Shown here: positions 27,086-34,935 of the stretch, one piece after another | How the letters are laid out: each line of letters starts with the position of its first letter | Position numbering within the stretch: position 1 is the first letter of the stretch | Assembly (NCBI RefSeq): GCF_001830325.1 | Contig: NZ_MHZG01000001.1 | Coordinates: 680,479-744,478, forward strand | Source: Polynucleobacter sp. GWA2_45_21 | GTDB taxonomy: Bacteria; Pseudomonadota; Gammaproteobacteria; Burkholderiales; Burkholderiaceae | Length of the DNA stretch: 64,000 nt | Direction: 5' to 3' | Made by a program: the position numbers and the translations under genes | The notes under the pieces: generated by a model | What the model was told of the DNA's origin: nothing | The model's database searches: none | What the model saw: the letters and a program-made list of their open reading frames with translations, nothing else

Positions 27086-27436
27086 ATGACTTGGATCATC
27101 ACAAAGTATCTATTAACAGCAGGAATGGTTGTTTTTATTAGTGAAGTCGCCAAACGAAGCGATAGGTTGGGTGGCTTTATTGCGGCATTGCCACTGATGA
27201 CCCTATTAACTCTTGTATGGCTCTACATAGAAAATCAGCCAGAAGACAAGATTGCCAATCACGCCTATTACACCTTTTGGTATGTGATTCCCACATTACC
27301 AATGTTTCTGCTGTTCCCATACCTACTTCCAAAAATTGGGTTTTGGTTAACTATGGGTGCGTGTGTAGTGGCAACTGTTATCTGCTTTGGTTTATTTGTC
27401 TTGGTGATGAAGGGCTTTGGAATTAATCTGCTCTAA
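27086..27436 (+). CDS. DUF3147 family membrane protein (intact copy)
   Basis: A 116-residue protein with four membrane segments: WIITKYLLTAGMVVFISEVA, RLGGFIAALPLMTLLTLVWL, TFWYVIPTLPMFLLFPYLL and FWLTMGACVVATVICFGLF. The family has unknown function and is often next to metal-resistance genes. A second copy with a nonsense codon lies at 32,400. It is divergent from the Cys/His-rich protein gene and shares the palindromic operator. Confidence 0.85.
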   Translation: MTWIITKYLLTAGMVVFISEVAKRSDRLGGFIAALPLMTLLTLVWLYIENQPEDKIANHAYYTFWYVIPTLPMFLLFPYLLPKIGFWLTMGACVVATVICFGLFVLVMKGFGINLL

Positions 27437-27439
27437 ACG

Positions 27440-27464
27440 AAAAAACCACCCGAAGGTGGTTTAT
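27440..27464 (+). terminator. Terminator hairpin after DUF3147
   Basis: AACCACC-CGA-AGGTGGTT: the same hairpin as in A-elements but without the mini-tRNA part. Followed at once by insertion-sequence remnant DNA. Confidence 0.75.
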
Positions 27465-27475
27465 ATGTACGACCT

Positions 27476-27592
27476 GAGACATACTTTACAGTTTATACCG
27501 GACACATACTTTACAGTTTTTGGCATAAGGAGGATCAACTTATGCCATGGAATGAAAGTACGAAGATGGATGAAAAGCTCACATTTGTGTAA
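27476..27592 (+). mobile_element. Remnant of an IS481-family element end
   Basis: Two copies of ACATACTTTACAGTTT (from 27,479 and 27,502) separated by ATACCGGAC resemble the repeated terminal sequence of IS481-type elements. Then comes AAGGAGG and an ATG at 27542 encoding MPWNESTKMDEKLTFV before a stop. MPWxExxxMD is how many IS481 transposases begin. The rest of the transposase is missing, so the element is dead. Confidence 0.65.
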
Positions 27593-27619
27593 ACCATGTG
27601 ATCGGTATGAGCATTAAAT

Positions 27620-27643
27620 AAAACAGCTCCATATAGGAGCTGT
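27620..27643 (-). terminator. Terminator of tRNA-Phe
   Basis: Minus strand ACAGCTCC-TATA-TGGAGCTGT then TTTTATTT, 11 bases after the CCA end. Confidence 0.85.
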
Positions 27644-27653
27644 AGTGAATTCT

Positions 27654-27729
27654 TGGTGGCCCGGGGCGGAATCGAACCACCGACACAAGGATTTTCAATC
27701 CTCTGCTCTACCGACTGAGCTACCAGGCC
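27654..27729 (-). tRNA. tRNA-Phe (anticodon GAA)
   Basis: Seventy-six bases including an encoded CCA. Acceptor GGCCTGG pairs with CCGGGCC; the D-arm is AGCTCAGTCGGTAGAGC; the anticodon stem-loop is GGATT-GAA-AATCC; the T-arm is GTCGGTGGTTCGATTCCGCC. It is the only complete tRNA in the window. Its 5' half with upstream DNA is repeated at 36,874, and its 3' end is mimicked by the A-elements, so the locus looks like an insertion hotspot. A -10-like TACAAT (27745-27740, minus) lies 10 bases upstream. Confidence 0.97.
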
Positions 27730-27904
27730 AAGAATGTGCATTGTACTATAAAAGGTGCGCTATTTAAAATGTACGGACTGTATACGCTCTATCTCAACGC
27801 TCCAATCCTTATGTATAGGATGCTTAATCCTGTTTGACGGTACAGCAACTGGGTGGAACACGCAGACAATAACTAATCCTCTATCTATCGAGGCTTGATG
27901 GGAT
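27692..27904. repeat. 213-bp perfect direct repeat, copy 1
   Basis: It runs from the anticodon loop of tRNA-Phe through its promoter region to the end of B-element 1 (GATGGGAT). It is identical base for base, as far as I can read, to 36,874-37,086. The two copies bracket about 9 kb. Confidence 0.9.
27862..27904. repeat. B-element 1 (core part)
   Basis: GCAGACAATAACTAATCCTC, TATCTATC, GAGGCTTGATGGGAT. Only the right half of the B consensus is present; leftward it continues into the tRNA promoter region with a GGAAC motif at the expected place. It lies 55 bases past the stop of the CopZ-like gene. Confidence 0.75.
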
Positions 27905-27924
27905 AGGGCTAGTAGGCTGTAAAA

Positions 27925-27944
27925 GAAAAACCGCCCGAAGGCGG
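27925..27944 (-). terminator. Terminator of the copper operon
   Basis: Minus strand CCGCC-TTC-GGGCGG then TTTTTC, 15 bases past the CopZ-like gene stop. Confidence 0.85.
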
Positions 27945-27959
27945 CCTAGAGATGCGTCT

Positions 27960-28226
27960 TTAAGAACATGAACATCCACCACCGCAGCCCCCACCCTTCT
28001 TTATTTGGGTGGCAGCACCAGCATCTAGTTGGGCTGGATATCCGTCCTCAATTAATGCGGCAATCAAATCATCCGTCTTATCAGTAGCCCTTGTCACCTT
28101 TACCTTGCCAGCGGCTAAGTCAACATTTACATCACCAACACCATCTAATGCTTTAAGGGCACTAGTCACATGCTTTACACAAGAACCGCAAGTCATACCA
28201 CTTACATTTAGATTAATTTCACTCAT
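27960..28226 (-). CDS. CopZ-like heavy-metal-associated domain protein
   Basis: I start at ATG 28226 (MSEINLNVSGMTCGSC) after AAGGAATAAAA. The HMA motif GMTCGSC holds the copper-binding CxxC, then a ferredoxin-like fold of about 65 residues. It ends with an unusual glycine/cysteine-rich tail (KKGGGCGGGCSCS) that could bind further metal. Such cytosolic chaperones carry Cu(I) to ATPases or regulators; no copper ATPase gene is in the window. It is the last gene of the leftward copper operon. Confidence 0.88.
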   Translation of the reverse strand: MSEINLNVSGMTCGSCVKHVTSALKALDGVGDVNVDLAAGKVKVTRATDKTDDLIAALIEDGYPAQLDAGAATQIKKGGGCGGGCSCS

Positions 28227-28236
28227 TTTTATTCCT

Positions 28237-28698
28237 TTATCTGTAGGACTGGTAAACGCTTGGTTTTCCATTCATCCCAATTAATAAAACATCGTATGGA
28301 TCTCTTCTTCCCTTATATTCAGGGCCATCCATACCCGGGGAGCCAACAGGCATCGCTGGAACGGCTAGGCCAACGGCTTTAGGTTTTTCTGCCAACAATC
28401 GCTTGATCTCTTTAGCAGGTACATGCCCTTCAATTGCGTAACCTTCTATAAGTCCAGTGTGGCAGGATCTAAACTGAATCGGCATTCCCAGCTTTTTACG
28501 AATTTCATCATTGCCGTCTGTATGGGTTTTGACGGTAAAGCCATTTTTTTCAAGATGGTCTGCCCAATCCTTACAACAACCACACGTAGGACTTTTCCAC
28601 ATCGTAATGACGGGCTTTTCGGTTGCGGAAAAACCGAACGTAGGCAACAAAACCATTCCTAAAGAAATAAGTCTTCTCTGTATATCAACATTATTCAT
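28237..28698 (-). CDS. DUF411 protein, exported, copper-associated (copy 2)
   Basis: This is nearly the same as the protein at 25,472: a signal peptide ending GFSAT, then WKSPTCGCCKDWADHLEKNG, EGYAIEGHVPAKEIKRLL and LAVPAMPVGSPGMDGPEY. Most differences are conservative. It probably binds copper in the periplasm. It sits between the CopZ-like and CusF-like genes on the same strand and is part of that operon. Confidence 0.88.
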   Translation of the reverse strand: MNNVDIQRRLISLGMVLLPTFGFSATEKPVITMWKSPTCGCCKDWADHLEKNGFTVKTHTDGNDEIRKKLGMPIQFRSCHTGLIEGYAIEGHVPAKEIKRLLAEKPKAVGLAVPAMPVGSPGMDGPEYKGRRDPYDVLLIGMNGKPSVYQSYR

Positions 28699-28731
28699 AA
28701 TTCTCTCGCAATCTAAAGTGAATAGTAATAA

Positions 28732-29013
28732 TTACTGCAGTTGTTTAATTTGCTTTACGTAAAGCTTTCCACTTTTTTGATCAGCTGTAAATTCAATTTG
28801 ATCGCCTGGCTTCAGACCTTTCAAGGTTTCAGAGTTATCGACATTAAAAACCATAGACATCGGAGGCATATCTAGGCTTTTAATTTCTTCGTGCTTGATT
28901 GTCACTTTTTTATTATCAATATCTATGCGACGAATTTCTCCTTTCGTCCATTCGCTGGCGTTAGCAAAGAAGCTTGCAACCATCAAACCTACAAAAATAA
29001 GCTTTTGCATCAT
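28732..29013 (-). CDS. CusF-like periplasmic copper-binding protein
   Basis: A 93-residue protein with a signal peptide (to about residue 19) and the CusF beta-barrel pattern: TKGEIRRIDIDNKKVTIKHE, LDMPPMSMVFNV and LKGLKPGDQIEF. The Met residues of MPPMSM and the nearby His are the expected Cu(I) ligands. CusF hands copper to an RND efflux pump; no such pump is seen in the window. Its ATG overlaps the stop of the cupredoxin gene (ATGA), indicating translational coupling. Confidence 0.85.
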   Translation of the reverse strand: MMQKLIFVGLMVASFFANASEWTKGEIRRIDIDNKKVTIKHEEIKSLDMPPMSMVFNVDNSETLKGLKPGDQIEFTADQKSGKLYVKQIKQLQ

Positions 29014-29492
29014 TTCACCTCAATCTTTCCGACCATGCCTGCCTGGTAATGCCCTGCAATAAGACAAGCAAATTCAAAATTTCCTGGGCGATTAAATTTC
29101 CAAACAATTTCGCCTGATTTTTTAGGTGGTACATGAGTCATGTAGGGCTCATCATGCTCCATATTGGGATGCTTAAGCATCATTTCTGCATGTTTATCGA
29201 GTACAGGCTTTGTTCCTATCACCATTTCATGCATTAATTTTCCATTATTTTTGATGACAAATCGAATCGTCTCACCTTGCTTGATATCGATCTTATTGGG
29301 ATTAAATTTCATATCATCAGACATAGCAATTGTGATGGTTCGTGTAACTTCATTCTTATTGCCGCCGATTCCCCAATCTTCCTGCTGAGCAGGCATTTGT
29401 TGAGTCATAGCCTTAGAATGCTGATCACCATGAGCAAAGCTGAGTGAAGATATTGCAAGACCAATAGTCAAACATAAAGTTTTAAGTTTCAT
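29010..29492 (-). CDS. Exported cupredoxin
   Basis: A signal peptide (to ...SFAHG) and a blue-copper fold. The ligands are visible: His in GKLMHEMVIG, and Cys, His and Met in FACLIAGHYQAGMVG (C-x4-H-x4-M). The linker is rich in Met and His (MMLKHPNMEHDEPYMTH). It probably carries or buffers copper in the periplasm and may donate electrons to or from the adjacent multicopper oxidase. The 160-aa length is usual for the copper-resistance type. Confidence 0.88.
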   Translation of the reverse strand: MKLKTLCLTIGLAISSLSFAHGDQHSKAMTQQMPAQQEDWGIGGNKNEVTRTITIAMSDDMKFNPNKIDIKQGETIRFVIKNNGKLMHEMVIGTKPVLDKHAEMMLKHPNMEHDEPYMTHVPPKKSGEIVWKFNRPGNFEFACLIAGHYQAGMVGKIEVK

Positions 29493-29505
29493 TTTGAATT
29501 TCCAA

Positions 29506-30912
29506 TTAGTGGTTATGAGTTAAATGGCCTGATGGCTTTTTTACTTTTAGCTCAACTTCTGGTGTCGGATTGACTGGTTTCATAGCCGAATCACCAGCAT
29601 TATTTGTGCGACTTACTTGAGGTGTAGATCCACGCCATTCGAATGCTTGGGTTCCTTTGGGTTGCTTAAACCAACCAGGATTCTTATAGTCGCCTGGAGC
29701 TTGATCTTTACGAACTTTCAGAACGCTAAACATACCACCCATCTCCAATGAGCCATAAGGACCATCACCCGTCATCATGGGTATGGTATTTGCAGGCAGC
29801 GGCATCTCCATTTCAGTCATGTCAGCCATACCCCGCTCTCCCATCGCCATATAGTCTGGAATTAACTTCTTGATTTTTCCTGCTATACCACGATGATCTA
29901 CCCCAATTAAATTGGCCATATCGTGTCCCATGGCATTCATGGTGTGATGACTCTTATGACAGTGAAATGCCCAGTCTCCTTCTTCGTCTGCCAAGAACTC
30001 AATCTGACGCATTTGACCTACAGCAACATCGGTTGTGACCTCATACCATCGGGCTGCCTTAGGCGTGGGACCCCCATCAGTGCCTGTAACTTGAAATTCA
30101 TGCCCATGCAAATGAATGGGGTGATTGGTCATTGTTAAATTACCAACTCGAATCCTAACCTTGTCATTTAAGCGAACATTGAGAGTATCAATACCTGGAA
30201 ATACTCTGCTATTCCAAGCCCAAATATTGAAGTCCAACATCGTTGCTGGTTTTGGTGTGTAACTTCCAGGATCTATATCAAAGGAATTCAAAAGAAAGCA
30301 AAAGTCACGATTGACTTCACTAATGTCAGGATTTTTTTCTTTCGGGTGGGTGACCCAAAAGCCCATCATTCCCATTGCCATTTGCGTCATTTCATCGGCG
30401 TGAGGATGGTACATAAAAGTTCCTGGGCGACGGGCAGTAAATTCATATACAAAGGTTTTGCCTGCTGGAATTGCTCTTTGATTTAATCCAGCAACACCAT
30501 CCATGCCGTTTGGTAATCGCTGCCCATGCCAATGAATAGAAGTATGCTCAGGCAATTTATTGGTAACAAAAATACGGACTTTGTCACCCTCAACCACTTC
30601 AATCGTGGGTCCTGGAGATTGACCGTTGTAGCCCCACAGGTGCGCTTTAAAACCAGGCGCCATCTCGCGAATCACGGGCTCTGCTACCAAATGGAACTCC
30701 TTTACGCCATCATTCATCCTCCAGGGTAAAGTCCACCCGTTAAGCGTGACTACTGGGTTATAGTCCCTACCATTATTCGGATATAAAGGCTTTTGTGTAT
30801 TAGGGCTTTTTTGAATTACTGGCTCAGGCAGTCCCGCTAATGCATGACGGCTCACCCCCACAGCAGCCATCGTCACAGCCGCCCCAGTTAAAAATTTTCT
30901 ACGAGTATTCAT
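29506..30912 (-). CDS. Multicopper oxidase (CopA/CueO-like)
   Basis: A Tat signal (MNTRRKFLTGAAVTMAAVG) is followed by cupredoxin domains. All copper motifs are present: HWHG (127-130), HPH (169-171), HPIHLHGH and HCHKSHH near residues 265 and 315. A methionine-rich part follows (MAMGERGMADMTEMEMPLP), as in Cu(I) oxidases. It should oxidise toxic Cu(I) in the periplasm. The last copper motif is followed by a long tail rather than the protein end. It is a central gene of the operon 31,884 to 27,960. Confidence 0.9.
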   Translation of the reverse strand: MNTRRKFLTGAAVTMAAVGVSRHALAGLPEPVIQKSPNTQKPLYPNNGRDYNPVVTLNGWTLPWRMNDGVKEFHLVAEPVIREMAPGFKAHLWGYNGQSPGPTIEVVEGDKVRIFVTNKLPEHTSIHWHGQRLPNGMDGVAGLNQRAIPAGKTFVYEFTARRPGTFMYHPHADEMTQMAMGMMGFWVTHPKEKNPDISEVNRDFCFLLNSFDIDPGSYTPKPATMLDFNIWAWNSRVFPGIDTLNVRLNDKVRIRVGNLTMTNHPIHLHGHEFQVTGTDGGPTPKAARWYEVTTDVAVGQMRQIEFLADEEGDWAFHCHKSHHTMNAMGHDMANLIGVDHRGIAGKIKKLIPDYMAMGERGMADMTEMEMPLPANTIPMMTGDGPYGSLEMGGMFSVLKVRKDQAPGDYKNPGWFKQPKGTQAFEWRGSTPQVSRTNNAGDSAMKPVNPTPEVELKVKKPSGHLTHNH

Positions 30913-30915
30913 TTG

Positions 30916-31884
30916 CTACCTCACATTAATATTTGAGTAATCCATCTGTGCATCGACTAGATCTTTTTCTAATCGCACAGACTGAATTAAAAAGGCTAGA
31001 TTGGCATCAATGTATTCAATCACTGCTTTACTTTGATTTTCAGCATCTTCCAGTAAGTGAAATACATCAATTAGCATTCCGTTATATCTGAGCAAATTCT
31101 CTTCAGATATTTTCTTTTGAGTAGGCAATATGCCATCTTTATAAGTCTTCGCCTTGTAATACTTTTCTAAATAACTATCGTATGAAACTCTGCCTGTAGA
31201 GCGGGTTTGAACCGTTCCAGGGTTATTAATTACCCCCAAATCAATTGCTCTTTGCTCTTTCTCTGTTAATTTTCTAGAGTCTTTTGGTGGGTCTGGCAAA
31301 CGTTGCTCTACATCCGTTTTGAGATCGCGGCTGTCGAAATTCATTCTTTGAATGAACCGCTCCTTTGCATCTAAATACTTGGCTTGCAAAGATTTATATT
31401 CCAGTCTTTTTTTGTATAAATCCTTCTTTTGCGTTAAAAGCTTAAGCTCGTTGACATTGCCCACTTTGTACATCCGACTAGTGAGCTCTGAGGCGGCTTC
31501 GACTGCCTCAAGAACATTCTCCATGTGTACCAACTTTTCTCGCTGAGCTACCAGCTCATAGTACGCTCTTGATGTTTCATAAATGATTGAATATCGCTGT
31601 TGTAAAGCAGAACGCTGTGCTGGACTCAATAGATAGTAATTAACGATTGACTCCGACCCAGGGAGATAATTTACTGAGTCAAGCTGATGGCGCAACATAC
31701 GTTCAATAGCTTGATTTAAAGTAAAAACATCTGCGCTTGGCGTGACTGTGTTCGGTGACTGCTCTTTGGCATAAATCCTCCAGCCACCAATCTCCCCAAC
31801 AAGTTTATTTTGCTCAACCCACACAGAATTTGCCTGGGCGTGCAATGCCGTAAAAACGGCAACAACAAAAAATAGTTTTCTCAT
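30916..31884 (-). CDS. TolC-like outer-membrane efflux protein, divergent
   Basis: I start at ATG 31884 (MRKLFFVVAVFTALHAQANS), which gives a signal peptide. The rest is mostly long helices with coiled-coil character: SIIYETSRAYYELVAQREKL and VEAASELTSRMYKVGNVNEL are the pattern of TolC-family proteins. At 322 aa it is shorter than usual (about 400-450) and one of the two repeats looks reduced, so a working trimeric channel is uncertain. First long gene of the copper operon, four bases before the oxidase. Confidence 0.7.
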   Translation of the reverse strand: MRKLFFVVAVFTALHAQANSVWVEQNKLVGEIGGWRIYAKEQSPNTVTPSADVFTLNQAIERMLRHQLDSVNYLPGSESIVNYYLLSPAQRSALQQRYSIIYETSRAYYELVAQREKLVHMENVLEAVEAASELTSRMYKVGNVNELKLLTQKKDLYKKRLEYKSLQAKYLDAKERFIQRMNFDSRDLKTDVEQRLPDPPKDSRKLTEKEQRAIDLGVINNPGTVQTRSTGRVSYDSYLEKYYKAKTYKDGILPTQKKISEENLLRYNGMLIDVFHLLEDAENQSKAVIEYIDANLAFLIQSVRLEKDLVDAQMDYSNINVR

Positions 31885-31940
31885 GTAACTCTCCGATAAC
31901 AATCAGACCCAAATTTTGGGCGGACTTATGCTAGGGCGAG

Positions 31941-32285
31941 TTAAAGAATGGGTGGTTTGATTAAGCCAAGAACATCGTAACTTTCAAAGCTCGTGCTGCT
32001 TTTTTTGAAAGTTACCGAATATTGATTCACAGCAATTGAAGGATGGAAAGAGAAAAAAGCAAATGCCATGCACAAGGTACAGGAATCGCAACCATCAGAT
32101 TGAGACGGTGCGAGATTGTCTACAACGACTGAATCAGCAATATCTTGGTGGCAATGGTGATCTGAAGCCTCAGTTACTTCAAAATGAGATGCTGGTAAAG
32201 AATGTTGAAAAGGCATCTGCGACGCAGCCAATAACTGTATTGGCGAGCAAATAATTAAAAAGACAAAAAATACTTTTTTCAACAT
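31941..32285 (-). CDS. Exported Cys/His-rich small protein (copy 2)
   Basis: A signal peptide (to LLAAS) precedes DHHCHQDIADS and SDGCDSCTLCMAFAFFSFH, likely metal ligands. It resembles the protein at 26,669 in layout and place (opposite a DUF3147 gene), though sequence identity is low. It probably belongs to the copper operon that follows. Confidence 0.6.
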   Translation of the reverse strand: MLKKVFFVFLIICSPIQLLAASQMPFQHSLPASHFEVTEASDHHCHQDIADSVVVDNLAPSQSDGCDSCTLCMAFAFFSFHPSIAVNQYSVTFKKSSTSFESYDVLGLIKPPIL

Positions 32286-32399
32286 TCTTAAACTTTAGCA
32301 CTTTTGATGGCATTTCGCCAAAAGTCAAAATTAGAGGCAAATTCTACGTTTTAGGTAACGTTTTTATAATGGGATCACTCTCAAAAATCAAAGGTTTAT

Positions 32400-32750
32400 A
32401 TGTCTTGGATAATTACCAAATACTTGCTGACAGCCGGAATGGTTGTATTCATTAGCGAAGTCGCCAAGCGAAGCGATAAGTTGGGCGGCTTCATTGCGGC
32501 ATTGCCGTTGATGACACTACTTACCCTGACTTGGCTGTTCATTGAAAATCAATCAGAAGAGAAAATAGCAAACCACGCTTATTACACTTTTTAGTATGTA
32601 CTTCCAACACTACCGATGTTTTTACTATTTCCCTATTTGCTACCAAGACTGGGATTCTGGATGACTATGGGCGCAAGTGTTGTGGTGACGGTTATCTGCT
32701 TTGGACTCTTTGCCCTATTGATGAAAAACTTTGGGGTTGAGCTTCTTTAA
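32400..32750 (+). pseudogene. DUF3147 membrane protein interrupted by a nonsense codon (copy 2)
   Basis: It is closely similar to the intact copy at 27,086 over the full 116 codons. At codon 65 TGG (Trp in the copy) has become TAG (32592-32594); the frame then continues without shift (YVLPTLPMFLLFPYLL...) to a TAA at 32748-32750. So this is one point mutation, recent enough that the rest is preserved. The upstream region has a weaker form of the copy-1 operator (CGTTTTA...AAC) and a TATAAT box. Confidence 0.85.
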
Positions 32751-32756
32751 GTTACA

Positions 32757-32837
32757 GCGTCCATTAACTAGACGCCGAATGAATTAGCTTAATTTAGAAC
32801 AGACAATAAGTAATCCTCTATCTATCCAACCCCGTAG
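32757..32837. repeat. B-element 2
   Basis: GCGTC-CATTAACTA-GACGC hairpin, then TTAGAACAGACAATAAGTAA and TCCTCTATCTATCC. The middle hairpin and the final GAGG arm are degraded. It lies between the DUF3147 pseudogene and the 3' end of the MFS gene. Confidence 0.75.
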
Positions 32838-32853
32838 AATCAGGGCATGAGAT

Positions 32854-34014
32854 CTAGACCCTCTTTTCTTGCGGAAATATCACAGCACCCAGCACAGTAA
32901 ACAAACTCAATGCCGCAATCGATTTGAGCATTAAATCAAACCCGCCTTGGTTATAAAGAATAGAGACCAAGCCAACAGATAATCCAGCCGCAGTAAAGCC
33001 CAAGAAGTATCTTGCTGAATACGCTCTGCCACGCCATTCATCTATTGTGTATTTCCCAAGCATGGTGTCATTGACTGTGACTTGTCCAAACACAGCGGCA
33101 ATAATCACAATGGCCAAGACGATAAGTCCGTAATCAGTCATTGTGGACGCGAAAAATAATGCTGGAACAATCACCAGGGCTAACGGCAAGAACACATTCT
33201 TTAATGAATGCTTATCTAGCAAATGCCCAATGATGAACTGAGCCAAGGCGCCAAACAAATACACAAAAAAAGTAATCGTACCTAGTGCGGCAGTATTGCT
33301 CGTGAGATTAGAGAGCCTTTCTTGAAAGATTTTTGGCAAGGCTACTGTTACTGAGTTAAAAGTAATTGAACTAGCAATAATGGTGATGATTAAAGAGGCA
33401 ATAACCCATGCCATGACTGACTTAGGCACGCGAGCAGTACCGGCCGCTGAGTTTTTAGAAATGCCATCAGCAGATTTTGGAACGGCACGCATAAAGAGAT
33501 AACCAATCACTAAGCAAGCAATCCCAGGCACCCAAAAGGCGGCACGCCAACCAAAGTATTCGTTGATTACCCCAGTAACCAATGCCGAAGAAGCAACGCC
33601 AACATTACCCCACATACCATTAATGCCCATTTCTTTGCCAAGCTTATCGACATTCGAGACCAGCATCGCAGTGCCAACAGGGTGATAGATAGAAGCAACA
33701 ATGCCCACTGCCAACAACATTGCGCCTAACTGAAGCGGTGTTTGTACAAATGAAATTCCCGCAAGTACCAATCCCATTCCCACAAAAAAGATAGCCATCA
33801 TATTGCGACGACTCCACTTATCGCCCAACCATCCTGAAAATAATGAACCCGCACCGAAAGCAATAAAGCCCGGTGTCGCATAAGGAAGCAATTCTCCGTA
33901 AGTCATTCCAAAAGTTGGCGCAATCACAATCACTGCCGCCGCAAATATCAACATGGCGTAATGGTCTATGAAGTGCGCGATATTCATATACGCAACAATT
34001 TTGGAATGGCTCAT
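32854..34014 (-). CDS. MFS transporter
   Basis: I start at ATG 34014 (MSHSKIVAYMNIAHFIDHYA), preceded by AAGGAG; longer in-frame starts would overlap the divergent regulator. The 386-residue protein has 12 hydrophobic segments and the MFS loop motif GWLGDKWSRRNMMAIFF between segments 2 and 3. ASIYHPVGTAMLVSN resembles the fosmidomycin-resistance (Fsr) branch. Substrate unknown. Its divergent AraC partner is probably its regulator. Confidence 0.85.
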   Translation of the reverse strand: MSHSKIVAYMNIAHFIDHYAMLIFAAAVIVIAPTFGMTYGELLPYATPGFIAFGAGSLFSGWLGDKWSRRNMMAIFFVGMGLVLAGISFVQTPLQLGAMLLAVGIVASIYHPVGTAMLVSNVDKLGKEMGINGMWGNVGVASSALVTGVINEYFGWRAAFWVPGIACLVIGYLFMRAVPKSADGISKNSAAGTARVPKSVMAWVIASLIITIIASSITFNSVTVALPKIFQERLSNLTSNTAALGTITFFVYLFGALAQFIIGHLLDKHSLKNVFLPLALVIVPALFFASTMTDYGLIVLAIVIIAAVFGQVTVNDTMLGKYTIDEWRGRAYSARYFLGFTAAGLSVGLVSILYNQGGFDLMLKSIAALSLFTVLGAVIFPQEKRV

Positions 34015-34041
34015 TAAGTTCTCCTTGTTTTGAAAATCATA

Positions 34042-34827
34042 ATGTGGCAACCTATCGATGAAATGCCAAAAGACATCGCTAAAACGCCAAATCTTAAATC
34101 TGAAATCATTATTCATCCTCGCACCTACAAACGAGGACATCAAATTGGTTCGCATGTTCATGCTCAAGCCCAATTTCTATATTCCATCAGCGGGCTAATG
34201 AATGTCACCACCCCTGCGGGAAGATTTTTTGTGCCGCCACAACGAGCCGTATGGATACCAACAAATATTGAACATAGCGTTGATGTGATTACCGACATCG
34301 AAATGCGAAGTGTCTACATAGAACCCTCTTGGTTAAAGCGACATACCAATTATTCAAAACTCAATCAGGTTTATCTCATTGAAGTAAGCGCATTGTTACG
34401 AGAACTCATATTGGCAACGCATCAGCAGAAGGCAAGTAAAGAGAAAATTAATTTATTAATGACGCTTGCGCTACTTGAATTAACTGGGGCGGAAGATGCC
34501 AGCACTTTCTTGCCAATGCCAATAGATGCTAGAGCAAAGAAGGTGGCTGAATTAATGCTGGGTGATATTCATTCAATGAAAGATTTTGAGCAACTTTCCT
34601 TTGAAGCAAGTACCTCAAGCCGAACCATAACAAGACTCTTTACAAAAGAAACCAAAATGAGTTTTAGAGAATGGCGCCAAAGGGCAAGGATTATGAATGC
34701 TCTTGAATTATTAGAAAACAAAAAGCTCTCAATTAAGCAAGTGGCAATGAGTTTGGGGTTCTCAAGCACCGCATCATTTGCTCACGCATTCAAAGAAGTA
34801 ATGGGAATGACCCCCACAGAGTTCTAA
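34042..34827 (+). CDS. AraC-family transcriptional regulator (cupin N-terminus)
   Basis: An N-terminal cupin domain (RGHQIGSHVHAQAQFLYSIS, FFVPPQRAVWIPTNIEHSV) and a C-terminal AraC domain (FEASTSSRTITRLFTKE; IKQVAMSLGFSSTASFAHAF, GMTPTEF). I take ATG 34042; ATG 34063 is also possible. Only about 27 bases separate it from the MFS start, so promoters must overlap coding DNA. It likely controls the MFS gene. It ends four bases before B-element 3. Confidence 0.85.
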   Translation: MWQPIDEMPKDIAKTPNLKSEIIIHPRTYKRGHQIGSHVHAQAQFLYSISGLMNVTTPAGRFFVPPQRAVWIPTNIEHSVDVITDIEMRSVYIEPSWLKRHTNYSKLNQVYLIEVSALLRELILATHQQKASKEKINLLMTLALLELTGAEDASTFLPMPIDARAKKVAELMLGDIHSMKDFEQLSFEASTSSRTITRLFTKETKMSFREWRQRARIMNALELLENKKLSIKQVAMSLGFSSTASFAHAFKEVMGMTPTEF

Positions 34828-34830
34828 CAG

Positions 34831-34904
34831 GCGTCCCGTAACTAGACGCCAAATAAATTTGTTCCATTTGGAACAGAGGATTAAGTATCCTCTATCTATC
34901 GAGG
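34831..34904. repeat. B-element 3 (best-preserved hairpins)
   Basis: GCGTC-CCGTAACTA-GACGC; TGTTCC-ATTT-GGAACA, a perfect six-base-arm palindrome; then CCTC-TATCTATC-GAGG. About 31 bases before the stop of the cation transporter gene. Confidence 0.8.
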
Positions 34905-34935
34905 CCTGGTGAGGTGAGGGCGACGATGCCCACCC

